Positions 17,911-26,483 of a DNA stretch of 64,000 bases are shown here, in pieces. How positions within the stretch are numbered: the stretch's first letter is position 1; every line of letters starts with the position of its first letter. The translations under genes were made by a program, and so were the position numbers. The notes under the pieces are model-generated. The model did not search any database. It was not told the DNA's origin and was given only the letters and a program-made list of their open reading frames with translations. The DNA is from Streptomyces malaysiense (GTDB lineage Bacteria > Actinomycetota > Actinomycetes > Streptomycetales > Streptomycetaceae), in the NCBI RefSeq assembly GCF_000980885.2, contig NZ_LBDA02000004.1, positions 1 to 64,000 on the forward strand. The letters run 5' to 3'.

Positions 17911-19293
17911 TCAGGTGGACGCGGCCGTCCGCCGGTCCGCGCCGGCCGGTGCCGCGGACCCGTCGCCCGGCTCGATCGTGGCCAGATCCCTCCCGCGCGT
18001 CTCGCGGGCGGCGAGGACGGCGACGACGGTGATCAGCGCGGCCAGGCCGACGTACACCGAGATCGGAGTGGAGTTCCCGTAGGAGCCGAGCAGCGCGGTG
18101 GCGATCAGCGGGGCGGGGGCACCGGCCGCCACCGAGGAGAGCTGGGCCCCGATGGACGCGCCGGTGTAACGCATCCGGGTGGCGAACAGCTCCGAGAAGA
18201 ACGCCGCCTGGGGTGCGTACATGGCACTGTGGAAGACCAACCCGACGGTGACGGCCAGCACCAGCGCGGGGAACGACCTGGTGTCCAGCAGCGCGAAGAA
18301 GGCCCACGACCACAGCCCGACACCGACCGCGCCCACCAGGTAGACGGGCTTGCGCCCGATCCGGTCGGAGAGGGCGCCGAACAGCGGGATCAGGCAGAAC
18401 TGCACGGCGGAACCGATCAGCACCGCGTTCAGGGACGTCTGCTTGTCTATCTTGAGGTGCTCGACGCAGTACGTGAGCACGAAGGCGGTGATGACGTAGT
18501 AGGAGATGTTCTCGGCCATCCGGGCACCCATCGCGACCAGGATGTCCCGCCAGTGGTCGCGTACCACCGCGACGAGCGGCGGCCGTTCGGCCCGCTCCCG
18601 CGCCTCGCGCCGCTCGGCCGCGGCCAACGCCTCCTTGAACAGCGGGGATTCGTCGACGGACAGCCGGATCCACAGGCCGATCATGACCAGTACGGCAGAG
18701 AGCAGGAACGGCACCCGCCAGCCCCAGGAATCGAAGGCGTCGTCGCTCAGCACGGTGGTCATCAGGGACAGCACGCCGACGGCGACCAGGTTGCCGGCCG
18801 GCGCGCCGCCCTGCGGCCAGGACGCCCAGAACCCGCGGCGCCTGGCGTCCCCGTGCTCGGACACCAGCAGCACCGCACCGCCCCACTCACCCCCGAGCGC
18901 GAAGCCCTGGATCAGCCGCAGGGTGGTCAGCAGGAGGGGAGCCGCGACACCGATCGTGCGATACCCGGGCACACAGCCGATCAGCGCGGTGGACAGCCCC
19001 ATCATCAGCAGGCTGATCACCAGGAGCCGCTTGCGCCCGAGCCGGTCGCCGTAATGCCCGAAGACCACGGCACCGACGGGACGGGCCACGAATCCGATCG
19101 CGTACGTGAGGAAGGACAGCAGCGTCCCGGTGAGCGGATCCGAGTCCGGGAAGAACACCCGCCCGAACACGAGGGCGGCGGCCGAACCGTAGAGAAAGTA
19201 GTCGTACCACTCGACGGTGGTGCCGATCAGGCTGGCGGCGACGATCCTGCCGAGCCCGGTGGAGGGCGGGGGAGCGGTGTTTGCTGCGGCCAT
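17911..19293 (-). CDS. MFS transporter, metabolite:H+ symporter (MHS) family
   Basis: A 460-residue permease with 12 predicted helices. The family signature TTVEWYDYFLYGSAAAL lies near the N-terminus, motif A is GHYGDRLGRKRLL, and the LRLIQGFALGGEWGGAVLLV stretch (helix 4-5) is typical of MHS symporters such as those for shikimate, alpha-ketoglutarate, proline/betaine or citrate. It should import an organic acid or zwitterion with protons. The ATG at 19293 is chosen because GAGGAAG lies eight bases upstream; a longer frame to 19341 has no such site. An inverted repeat at 19382-19403 may be its operator. The GAF/PucR gene follows downstream after a terminator. Confidence 0.9.
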   Translation of the reverse strand: MAAANTAPPPSTGLGRIVAASLIGTTVEWYDYFLYGSAAALVFGRVFFPDSDPLTGTLLSFLTYAIGFVARPVGAVVFGHYGDRLGRKRLLVISLLMMGLSTALIGCVPGYRTIGVAAPLLLTTLRLIQGFALGGEWGGAVLLVSEHGDARRRGFWASWPQGGAPAGNLVAVGVLSLMTTVLSDDAFDSWGWRVPFLLSAVLVMIGLWIRLSVDESPLFKEALAAAERREARERAERPPLVAVVRDHWRDILVAMGARMAENISYYVITAFVLTYCVEHLKIDKQTSLNAVLIGSAVQFCLIPLFGALSDRIGRKPVYLVGAVGVGLWSWAFFALLDTRSFPALVLAVTVGLVFHSAMYAPQAAFFSELFATRMRYTGASIGAQLSSVAAGAPAPLIATALLGSYGNSTPISVYVGLAALITVVAVLAARETRGRDLATIEPGDGSAAPAGADRRTAAST

Positions 19294-19381
19294 GTGCGCC
19301 ACTTCCTCGTGTGCGGTGGGGACGGGTACGTGTCGGCACACGGTAGGAAGATGCAGGTCAGGGGCACATGTGGTGGGGCGA

Positions 19382-19403
19382 CATAGTTCGGGGGCCGACT
19401 ATG
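19382..19403. promoter_or_regulatory. Inverted repeat CATAGT-N10-ACTATG, candidate operator
   Basis: A perfect 6-bp dyad with a ten-base GC-rich spacer (about 16-bp centre-to-centre spacing, suited to a dimeric regulator) 89 bases upstream of the MHS symporter start. The AT-containing half-sites stand out in GC-rich DNA. The binding protein is unknown. Confidence 0.4.
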
Positions 19404-19525
19404 CGTGTGGCCACCATGCCGACCCGGCGAAGAGCGGTTCGGGGGCTCGGCGCGAGCGGGACGAGTGCCTTCCGGCGACGATGTTCACCCTCGGAGGCCG
19501 GGTGACGGTCGGCGAGTCCGGTGTG

Positions 19526-19951
19526 TCACGTCACCGCGCCGACGAGGCAGAGCGTTGTCCCGACGCCGAGCAGTACGAGGCCGGTGCCTCCCATGAGGAG
19601 CACGACAGGGCGCTCCTTGCCGAAATCGAGGTCCTCGCGGGTTCCCAACCTCGCGCGCTGAGGCTTCGTGCTGTCGTACACGACCGGCACGACCGTGTCC
19701 TCGGGACCGGGCAACGCCTGCATGTACTCATGGAATCGGGCCGGCGGCTCCCCCTGCGGCAGGCAGACGTCGAAGAAGGCACGATGTGAATTGGTCACGT
19801 ATTCGTAGAACTTGTAGACCGCTTGCCCGTCGACGCCGTGGTGCTTGAGGTTCCGCATGAGGCGGTACTCCACGAGATTGCCCGACTGGGCCAACAGGGC
19901 AAAGAATCCGAACAGTATGAGAACAAGGCCCAGAGTCATGGGAAAAGACAT
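19526..19951 (-). CDS. DUF3592-like membrane protein
   Basis: A 141-residue protein with one hydrophobic helix near the N-terminus (MTLGLVLILFGFFALLAQSG) and one near the C-terminus (VVLLMGGTGLVLLGVGTTL), flanking a soluble domain with the VVPVVYDSTKPQRARLG strand seen in DUF3592 proteins. The function is unknown. The ATG at 19951 has GGGAG five bases upstream; an in-frame start at 19987 would add 12 residues. The nearest neighbours on the same strand are FKBP upstream and the MHS transporter downstream, neither close enough to imply an operon. Confidence 0.7.
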   Translation of the reverse strand: MSFPMTLGLVLILFGFFALLAQSGNLVEYRLMRNLKHHGVDGQAVYKFYEYVTNSHRAFFDVCLPQGEPPARFHEYMQALPGPEDTVVPVVYDSTKPQRARLGTREDLDFGKERPVVLLMGGTGLVLLGVGTTLCLVGAVT

Positions 19952-20292
19952 GCCACTCCCGCCCGTCCCGTACGTGTAGAGCCGCATCGTAGTCCCACAG
20001 GTCGATCCGCGTGGGCCGCCCGGTCGACGCCCCGATCTACGCCGTCATGGACAGTCTGTCCGCCCCCAAAGGGCGACACCGTCAGACTCCGACCATCGGA
20101 GCAGTCGGCGACGACCCGCCGGAAGACGTGGTCGGGGCGACGGGCGGCCGGTACCTCGTCTCGGTTCCGCGGTCAGGTGGCCGCCCGCTCCGGTTCCTGA
20201 TCGCCCTGCCGGGGAGCCGGGAGGGTGGCCTTCGCAAGCCGTGCCGGTCCCGTCGGCCGGCGGGCGCGGGTGGCCGGAGAGGGGGCAGGCCC
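19952..20292. other. Intergenic, nothing identified
   Basis: About 340 bases between the FKBP stop and the DUF3592 start. No gene, repeat or strong dyad was recognised; it should hold the DUF3592 promoter. Confidence 0.4.
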
Positions 20293-20697
20293 TCAGGCGT
20301 CGCTCCACCCGGTCGTGCTGGAATACGCGGCCAGCAGGTCCACCACGAAGACCAGGGTCGAGCCCGCCGGGATCAACGGCGAAGGCGACTGATTGCCGTA
20401 GCCGAGACGCGGGGGAACGATGATCTCGCGCCGACCGCCGACCCTCATCCCCCTCACCCCCCGGTCCCAGCCCTTGATGGCCTTGCCGCCGCCAAGGGCG
20501 AACTTGAACGGCAGGCCCCGGTCCCAGGAGGCATCGAACTCCTTCCCGGACTCGAAGGTCACACCGACATAGTGGACCCTGACCACCATGCCCGGCTTCA
20601 CCTCGGGTCCCTCCCCGACCACCAGGTCCCGGATGGTCAGCTCGGCAGGAGCGTCACCCTCCGGAACGTCGACCTCCGGCTTCGTCAGTTCACTCAT
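20293..20697 (-). CDS. FKBP-type peptidyl-prolyl cis-trans isomerase
   Basis: A 134-residue single-domain FKBP that catalyses proline cis-trans isomerisation in protein folding; with no signal peptide it should be cytoplasmic. The FKBP core is complete: VRVHYVGVTFESGKEFDASW, the KAIKGWDRGVRGMRVGGRR loop, IVPPRLGYGNQ and the final STLVFVVDLL strand. The ATG at 20697 has GAGG five bases upstream. Length and organisation match the small FKBPs present in most streptomycetes. Confidence 0.95.
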   Translation of the reverse strand: MSELTKPEVDVPEGDAPAELTIRDLVVGEGPEVKPGMVVRVHYVGVTFESGKEFDASWDRGLPFKFALGGGKAIKGWDRGVRGMRVGGRREIIVPPRLGYGNQSPSPLIPAGSTLVFVVDLLAAYSSTTGWSDA

Positions 20698-20987
20698 CGC
20701 AGCCTCATCACCTTCCGCCGGCGGCCGTCACACGGACCGGCCGGACGCATGGGCACTCCATGCGGCGACTGGTCAGGCTACCGAGACCGCCGGCCGGCCG
20801 AGCACACGGATCCGGCGGCCGGACGTGGTGATCCTCCATGCGGCCGAGCGACCGGGGCTGCGGCAGGTGCCGGCCGGTCCCGACGCCGCGGGCCGCCGCG
20901 GAGCGACCGGTCGCAACCGGGGGTGACCTGCGGCGACCGGTGTCTTGCCACCCCTCTTACCATTTCCCCCATGGGGATTCCGGGTGA

Positions 20988-22781
20988 GTGGTGAGTAGGG
21001 ACGAGGGCGGGACCGCCGGTCCGCCGGTGGACTGGCCGCGGACGCTCCATCTGCTGTGGCGCGCGGCCACGGCAGAGGTCCGGGACGTCACGGGGATCGC
21101 GGACCAGGTCTACGGCTCCCTGCTGGCGCTGCCCGGCGTGGAGGCCGTCGTGGGCGCCCGGTGGGACGACCGGGGCCCCCTCTACCTGCGGCGGGGGCTC
21201 CGTGGCGGCGGCGGGGTCGCGACCTGGCTGCCGTCCGGCGAGCGGTGGCCCGGCGGCTCCGCGTGCCCGGACACCGTCGCCGCGGACGCCGCGCCCCGCG
21301 TCCGGCTGCTCGACCTCGGCGCGGCGGGTACCGGTTACCCGGCCCTCGCGGGCCGGCCGCTGGGCGACGCCGGCGCGCGGTGGGCCGTGGAGTGCGTGTT
21401 CCCGCTCGCCGTCGGCGACAACGCCGCCCTGTGGCTGGGGCTGGCCCGGCGGCCCGCCGCCGAGGAGGCCGAGATCCTGGGGGAGCGGCTGACCCAGGTC
21501 GCGGAGATCCTGCTGGCGGGCAACGAGCGCATCCTGGAGATCCGGGCGCACGAGCGGAGCCGGGTACGTGACGCGTTCCTGGCCGAGGCTTCGCTCCAGA
21601 TGGACGCCAGCCTCGATGCGCGCGAGACCCTGCACCGCGTGGCGCGGCTGGCCGTCCCCGCCGTCGCCGAGGGCTGCGTGGTCCACCTGTTCGGTGACGA
21701 CGGGCGGCTGGTACCGGTCGCGACGGCACACGTCGCGGCGCCGGCGCAGGCATGGCTGACGCGGACGGCCCAGGGCGACGCGTGGATGAAGTCGGTGCTG
21801 ACGAGTGCGGCGGAGGGCCGTGAGGGATACGTGCTGCGGGGCGAGGACCTGGCCGGCGGCCCCTTCGGTCCGGCCGCGGCCGGACCCGGTGGCACGGTGC
21901 GGGCCCTCAGCATCAGCCCGCTGCGCGCGCGGGGCCGCGTCCTGGGCACCCTGACGTTCCTCTACGAGGGGACCGACACCAGCATCGGGGACCTGCGGAT
22001 GCTCGACGACCTCGCGGGCCGCGCCGCCCTCGCCATCGACACGACCACGCTGTACGAACAGCGCCGCCGGCACGTGCAGATGCTCCAGCGGCACCTGCTG
22101 CCGCGCGCCCTGCCGAAGGTCGCCGGAGTGGACCTGAGCGCCGCCTACCACGTCGGCGACACCAGCCTGGACGTCGGCGGGGACTTCTACGACGTGGTGG
22201 TCTCGGGGGACACGGTGGCCCTGGTGATCGGTGACGTGTGCGGGCGCGGGGCGGAGGCCGCCGCCTTCACCGCTCTGGCCAGGCACACGCTGCGCACCCT
22301 GCTGGAGGACGGGGTGGCGCCCGCGGCCGCCCTGACCCGTCTCAACCGGGCGCTGACCGGCGAGGGCGCCTCGCGGTTCGTCACCGCGCTGGTGGTACGG
22401 CTGGTTCCGGCGGACGACGGCTGGGACGCCGAGATCGCCGGGGCCGGGCATCCGTGGCCCCTCGTACGGCGCGCGGGCGGACAGGTGGCGGAGATGCCCG
22501 CGCGGGGACTGCTGCTGGGCGTCGTCCCGGAGGCCCATTACGAAGCGGCCCGGTTCCGGCTGGCGGAGGGCGACGCGCTGGTGCTCTTCACGGACGGGCT
22601 GACCGAGGCGCGGTCCCAGGACGGGACGCAGTTCGAGGAGCAGGCGCCCGCCGCGGTCGGGAAGTTCGCCGCCTCCGGAGAGGCCGCTGCGGCGGAACTG
22701 GTCGCGGCGGTCGCGGAGTTCCGCGCACGGGGCGACGACGACACCGCCGTGCTGATCGCGAGGGTGAAGGGATCGATGTGA
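20988..22781 (+). CDS. GAF-domain SpoIIE/RsbU-type protein serine phosphatase
   Basis: A 597-residue PP2C-type phosphatase of partner-switching signalling. After an N-terminal region comes a GAF-like sensor (about residues 210-350) and then a SpoIIE phosphatase domain with its metal-binding motifs: LDVGGDFYDVV, IGDVCGRGAEAAA, FTDGLTEARSQDG and the final DDDTAVLIARV. It would dephosphorylate an anti-anti-sigma protein. Two adjacent GTG codons (20988, 20991) could start it. Its stop overlaps the start of a single-domain response regulator (GTGA), so the two are probably co-translated, and a phytochrome kinase converges on them. A role as an output of light signalling is inferred from this context. 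Confidence 0.9.
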   Translation: MVSRDEGGTAGPPVDWPRTLHLLWRAATAEVRDVTGIADQVYGSLLALPGVEAVVGARWDDRGPLYLRRGLRGGGGVATWLPSGERWPGGSACPDTVAADAAPRVRLLDLGAAGTGYPALAGRPLGDAGARWAVECVFPLAVGDNAALWLGLARRPAAEEAEILGERLTQVAEILLAGNERILEIRAHERSRVRDAFLAEASLQMDASLDARETLHRVARLAVPAVAEGCVVHLFGDDGRLVPVATAHVAAPAQAWLTRTAQGDAWMKSVLTSAAEGREGYVLRGEDLAGGPFGPAAAGPGGTVRALSISPLRARGRVLGTLTFLYEGTDTSIGDLRMLDDLAGRAALAIDTTTLYEQRRRHVQMLQRHLLPRALPKVAGVDLSAAYHVGDTSLDVGGDFYDVVVSGDTVALVIGDVCGRGAEAAAFTALARHTLRTLLEDGVAPAAALTRLNRALTGEGASRFVTALVVRLVPADDGWDAEIAGAGHPWPLVRRAGGQVAEMPARGLLLGVVPEAHYEAARFRLAEGDALVLFTDGLTEARSQDGTQFEEQAPAAVGKFAASGEAAAAELVAAVAEFRARGDDDTAVLIARVKGSM

Positions 22782-23251
22782 CGCGGGACCACGTGCCCGG
22801 AAGGCGGCTCGACATGGGCCGGCTGCTGGTTGTCGAGGACTCCGAGGAGGACGCGGAGGCGATCGAGCGGGCGCTCTCCCGGACCCATCCCCTCCTGCGC
22901 CTGGAGATCGTCGCGGACGGAAAGGGCCTGGTGGACCGGCTGCTGGCCGCCGACGAGGTGCCCGGCATCATCCTCCTGGACCTCAACATGCCCGGCCTCG
23001 GCGGGCACAGCCTGCTGCAGACGATCCGGTCCCGGCCCGAGCTGGCGGAGGTGGCCGTCGTGGTGTTCACCTCGTCCACGGCGCCCGCCGAGGTCGACGC
23101 CTGCTACGCGGCCGGCGCGGACAGCTACATCTACAAGCCGCTCAACTTCGAGCTGTTCCGGACCGTCCTGAAGGGCGCCGTCGACTACTGGCAGCAGACC
23201 AGGCGTCAGCCGCCCTCCGGCGAGGGGTCGGTCCCGCCGAGCGTGAAGTAG
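22778..23251 (+). CDS. Single-domain response regulator (Rcp1-like)
   Basis: A receiver domain with no output domain, about 157 residues. The GTG at 22778 has GAAGGG six bases upstream and overlaps the phosphatase stop; an ATG at 22814 (start MGRLLVVEDSEEDAEAI) is the alternative. Acidic residues EDSEED, the phospho-acceptor Asp68 (IILLDLNMPG), the switch Thr/Ser (VVVFTSST) and Lys (YIYKPLNF) are present. This subtype is the usual partner of bacteriophytochrome kinases in cyanobacteria and proteobacteria. Its last 46 bases overlap the convergent end of the phytochrome gene, supporting a functional pair. Confidence 0.9.
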   Translation: MTRDHVPGRRLDMGRLLVVEDSEEDAEAIERALSRTHPLLRLEIVADGKGLVDRLLAADEVPGIILLDLNMPGLGGHSLLQTIRSRPELAEVAVVVFTSSTAPAEVDACYAAGADSYIYKPLNFELFRTVLKGAVDYWQQTRRQPPSGEGSVPPSVK

Positions 23252-25521
23252 AAGGCGGTGCCCTCGCCCGGGGCGCTGGTGAGCCACAGGCGGCCGCCGT
23301 GCCGGTCCACGATGCGCTGGACGACGGCGAGGCCCACACCGGTGCCGCCGCCGCGCTCACCGGGGCCGTGCAGGCGCCGGAAGAGGTCGAACACCTCCTG
23401 CTGGCGGTCGGCCGGGATGCCGATCCCGTTGTCCCGGACCACGACGGCCGCCACCGCTTCCGACGCCCCCGGGGGCGTGTGCCGCTCCACGGCGATCTGC
23501 ACGGTGCGGTCCGGCCGGTCGGAGGCGTATTTGGCCGCGTTTACCAGGAGGTTCACCAGGATCTCGTAGACCCGGTCCGGGTCGGCGTCGACCGCGGGCA
23601 GGCACCGGGGGCGCAGCACCCGTACGTTCTCCTCGGCCAGCCGGGGTCCGGCCACCTCCAGTGCCGAGTCGACCACCTCGTCCAGCGGGACCTCCGCGCG
23701 CCGCAGGCCGCCCCGGCCCATCCGGGCATAGTGGAGGAGGGAGTTGAGCAGGTCGTCCATGCGGGCGGCGAGCCGGCGCATGGTCCGCAGCCGGCGCACG
23801 CTGGTGGCGTCGAGCCGGTCGCCCGCGTCCTCCAGCGTGAACGTGGCGGCGTTGGCGATGCCCCGCAGCGGTTCCTTGAGGTCGTGCGCCGTGACGTGGG
23901 CGAAGGAGTCGAGGTCCAGGTTGGTCAGGCGCAGTTCGGCGTTGAGCGCGCCCAGTTCCTCCGCGTGCCGGAGCACCAGTGCGGTCAGGAGCCGGCGCAT
24001 CTCGGCCGCGGCCGCCTCGGTCCGCCGGCCCCAGGGACGGCTGCGGCCGCGTACGACGGACCGGAAGACCGCGCCGGAGCCTCTCGGCGTGAGCCGTTCG
24101 CCCCGCGGGCCGACCATCACCGGCCGGGACGGGTCCGCCGCCCACTCCCGGGGCAGGGCGCGTTCCGCGCGGACCCAGGCCAGGAAGTCCCCCTCGTCGC
24201 CGAGCGGTACCAGCAGTACCCCGGCCACCCGGCCGGCCGCCGCGCGATCGGCGCCCTCCTCCGAGAGCAGCTCCGGCATCCGGTCCGTGGACCAGACGCC
24301 CGCCGACGAGGCGGCCGCGCGCCCGGCGAGCGCACGGATCAGCCCCGGCGGCACGGGCAGACCCGCCGCCGACACCCGGTCGCCGCGCACCAGCAGCACC
24401 CCGTCGGCGTCCACCAGGCGCCGGACCAGACCCTCGTGCCGCAGCAAGGAGGCGTCGACGTCGACGTCCAGCAGCGCGGCGAGCCCGGCGGCGTCCCGGC
24501 CGGCCCGCTCCAGGGCGTCGGCGCGTTCGCGTTCCTCGATGGCGGCCAGTTGCATGGAGAACGCGGCGCCGAACAGTTCGCAGGCCGAGCGCACGGCCGG
24601 CGCGACCGGGGCGGGAGCGGCGCCGTGGCAGGCGATCAGGCCCCACAGCCGCCCGTCCTTGAGCAGCGACACGGACATGGAGGAGCGCACGCCGATGTTG
24701 CGCAGGTACTCCAGGTGGAACTCCGAGACGGTGCGCAGCGCGGCACCGGAGAGGTCCAGCGGGGTGTCCGTCGCCTCGCGCACCGGCGGGACCAGGCGCG
24801 CCGTGGCGTCGTCCACGTCGGCGATGGCGCGGATCCAGTTCTCCTCGTACAGGCGGCGGGCCTGCGGGGGGATGTCGGTGGCGGGGAACCACAGGCCGAG
24901 CCAGGGCTCCCAGCCGTCCGCCACGGACTCGGCGAGCACCTCGCCGGGGCCGTCGAACCCGTCGAAGCGGTAGGCGACGACGCGTTCGAAGCCGGTCAGG
25001 GCGCGCACCTCGGCGACGGCCGCCTGGCAGCAGTCCGCCACGGTGGTGGCGGAGCGCAGCCGGTTCAGGGCGCGCCGGGCCCGTTCGTAGAAGCCGCCCG
25101 AGCGCGCCGCCCGCTCCGGGTCGTGCGGCTCGAACTCCACCAGGACCAGGGTGTCGCGACGGTGCACGGAGACGTCGAAGAGCGAGCGGTGACCGTCCGG
25201 CCCCGCGGGGACGGGGAAGCCGACGGCGGACGCGCCGTCCGTGCCCGCCGTCTCCAGTGCCGCCTGCCAGTCGGCCGCGGCGAGCACACGGGTGACCGGG
25301 CCGCCCACCAGGTCCCGGGCGGGCACACCCAGCAGCGCGGCGGCGTTCTCGGCGGCCGTGTCGACGAGCCCGGTGTCCGGGTCGACGGCCAGCAACGTCC
25401 CGTAGGACTGGACTCCGCCGAGCAGGTGGATCCGCTCGCGCACACAGACCGACAGGTCGAACCCGCCCGGCACGGAGGCCTCGGCGAGCCGGGCCTTCGG
25501 TGACAACCAGTCCTCGTCCAC
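23206..25521 (-). CDS. Bacteriophytochrome sensor histidine kinase (PAS-GAF-PHY-HisKA-HATPase)
   Basis: A 771-residue red/far-red photoreceptor kinase. The N-terminal PAS region holds Cys26 (VCVRERIHLLGGVQSYG), the position that binds biliverdin in bacteriophytochromes. The GAF domain carries FPATDIPPQAR (PASDIP motif) and conserved histidines in EFHLEYLRNIGV and LWGLIACHG. The PHY domain includes DFLAWVRAE, an EWAADPSRP stretch and a tongue reading RLTPRGSG, where the usual final Phe of PRxSF is Gly. The transmitter has phospho-acceptor His546 (TAHDLKEPLRGI) and ATP-binding boxes (VNLLVNAAKYA, DNGIGIPA, GGTGVGLAVV). GTG start with AGAGGA eight bases upstream. No heme oxygenase gene for biliverdin synthesis is in the window, so it must lie elsewhere. 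Cognate partner: the overlapping response regulator. Confidence 0.95.
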   Translation of the reverse strand: MDEDWLSPKARLAEASVPGGFDLSVCVRERIHLLGGVQSYGTLLAVDPDTGLVDTAAENAAALLGVPARDLVGGPVTRVLAAADWQAALETAGTDGASAVGFPVPAGPDGHRSLFDVSVHRRDTLVLVEFEPHDPERAARSGGFYERARRALNRLRSATTVADCCQAAVAEVRALTGFERVVAYRFDGFDGPGEVLAESVADGWEPWLGLWFPATDIPPQARRLYEENWIRAIADVDDATARLVPPVREATDTPLDLSGAALRTVSEFHLEYLRNIGVRSSMSVSLLKDGRLWGLIACHGAAPAPVAPAVRSACELFGAAFSMQLAAIEERERADALERAGRDAAGLAALLDVDVDASLLRHEGLVRRLVDADGVLLVRGDRVSAAGLPVPPGLIRALAGRAAASSAGVWSTDRMPELLSEEGADRAAAGRVAGVLLVPLGDEGDFLAWVRAERALPREWAADPSRPVMVGPRGERLTPRGSGAVFRSVVRGRSRPWGRRTEAAAAEMRRLLTALVLRHAEELGALNAELRLTNLDLDSFAHVTAHDLKEPLRGIANAATFTLEDAGDRLDATSVRRLRTMRRLAARMDDLLNSLLHYARMGRGGLRRAEVPLDEVVDSALEVAGPRLAEENVRVLRPRCLPAVDADPDRVYEILVNLLVNAAKYASDRPDRTVQIAVERHTPPGASEAVAAVVVRDNGIGIPADRQQEVFDLFRRLHGPGERGGGTGVGLAVVQRIVDRHGGRLWLTSAPGEGTAFYFTLGGTDPSPEGG

Positions 25522-25593
25522 GCGCGGTGGTTCCTCTCCGTAAGTGAGGTCCAGTGTCCCAGAGGGCGGCCGGCCGGGTGCCGGGCCTGATCC

Positions 25594-26280
25594 TCAGGGC
25601 CCGGCCGGGGCCGGAGGCCAGGCCGCGGGGTCGAGGACCCCCAGCGCATAGGCGCGGGCGACCAGCGCGGTCTTCCCGCGTACGCCCCAACGCCGGGACA
25701 GCCGCGTCAGGTGGTAGTTGATCCCGTCCACGGTCAGGCCGACCGCCTTGGCGATCCGCGCGGTCGTGTCGCCGGCCGCCGTCAGCGCGAGGATCCGCGC
25801 TTCGACCTCGCTCACCCGCGTCCGTTCCGCCCCCTCCACGGTGGGTGATGCGACCCGTTCGCCCCCGACCCTCAGCAGCAGCATCAGCGCCGGCGGCGCG
25901 TCCGGGGTGTCACTGACCGGGTCGATGTCCATCTCGCCGTACCGCTCGACACCACCGGAGGCGAACCAGGTCACCTCGACGGGGTACCGGGCCCGGCGGC
26001 GCAGTCGTACGGCCTCCGAGATCGGCCGGAGCCGGGTGCCGGCGCGGGGGTGGAAGAAGTCCAGGGCGTTACGGCCCACCAACTGCCCCGACAGCATCCC
26101 CCACTCCGCGGCCATCGCCGGATTCGCCAGGAAGATGACGCCATCGGCGTCGCAGAGCGCGACCGGCAAGGGCAGATGGTCGAGCAGGAGAAGGAGGCGA
26201 TTACGCCAGGTGATCGCCTGCCGTCGCCAGGCTTCCGCGGCCGGCGAATCGCTCGGCGGCCCGCTCGCCCGGAGGTCCAT
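25594..26280 (-). CDS. PAS-LuxR-type DNA-binding regulator
   Basis: A 228-residue regulator with a PAS domain (about residues 30-140; LPVALCDADGVIFLANPAM, GRNALDFFHPRAG) and a C-terminal LuxR helix-turn-helix (VSEVEARILALTAAGDTTA, then IAKAVGLTVDGINYHLTRL). The ATG at 26280 is preceded by GGAGGAG. It lies just upstream of the phytochrome gene on the same strand (72 bases apart), so the two may be co-transcribed with this gene first, and it diverges from the P450 gene across about 200 bases, making the P450 promoter a plausible target. The signal sensed by the PAS domain is unknown. Confidence 0.87.
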   Translation of the reverse strand: MDLRASGPPSDSPAAEAWRRQAITWRNRLLLLLDHLPLPVALCDADGVIFLANPAMAAEWGMLSGQLVGRNALDFFHPRAGTRLRPISEAVRLRRRARYPVEVTWFASGGVERYGEMDIDPVSDTPDAPPALMLLLRVGGERVASPTVEGAERTRVSEVEARILALTAAGDTTARIAKAVGLTVDGINYHLTRLSRRWGVRGKTALVARAYALGVLDPAAWPPAPAGP

Positions 26281-26483
26281 GCGACGCTCCTCCGTCGTAC
26301 GCCGTCGGGGCACTGCGCACCCTGGCCCGCATTGCAAGCCTGACACGGCACGTCGTACTACACAAATGTTTAGCATCGGGCCGGGGTCCGTCCCGCTCCG
26401 GGGGTCACTGTGGAGGTGACCGATGGGATCGCCTCTCGTGGGCCGTTCCGGTATCTCCCGATGTACGGAAGGCGGTTCGCTCC
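26281..26483. promoter_or_regulatory. Divergent promoter region, PAS-LuxR / CYP102
   Basis: About 200 bases between divergent genes, with an AT-enriched patch at about 26340-26375 that contains CACAAATGTTTAGCAT. Both promoters should lie here. No clear dyad was found. Confidence 0.45.

Noticed and set aside
20988..26280. Search for a heme oxygenase gene next to the phytochrome
   Set aside because: None of the frames in this block or elsewhere in the window resembles a heme oxygenase, so biliverdin supply must be encoded elsewhere.
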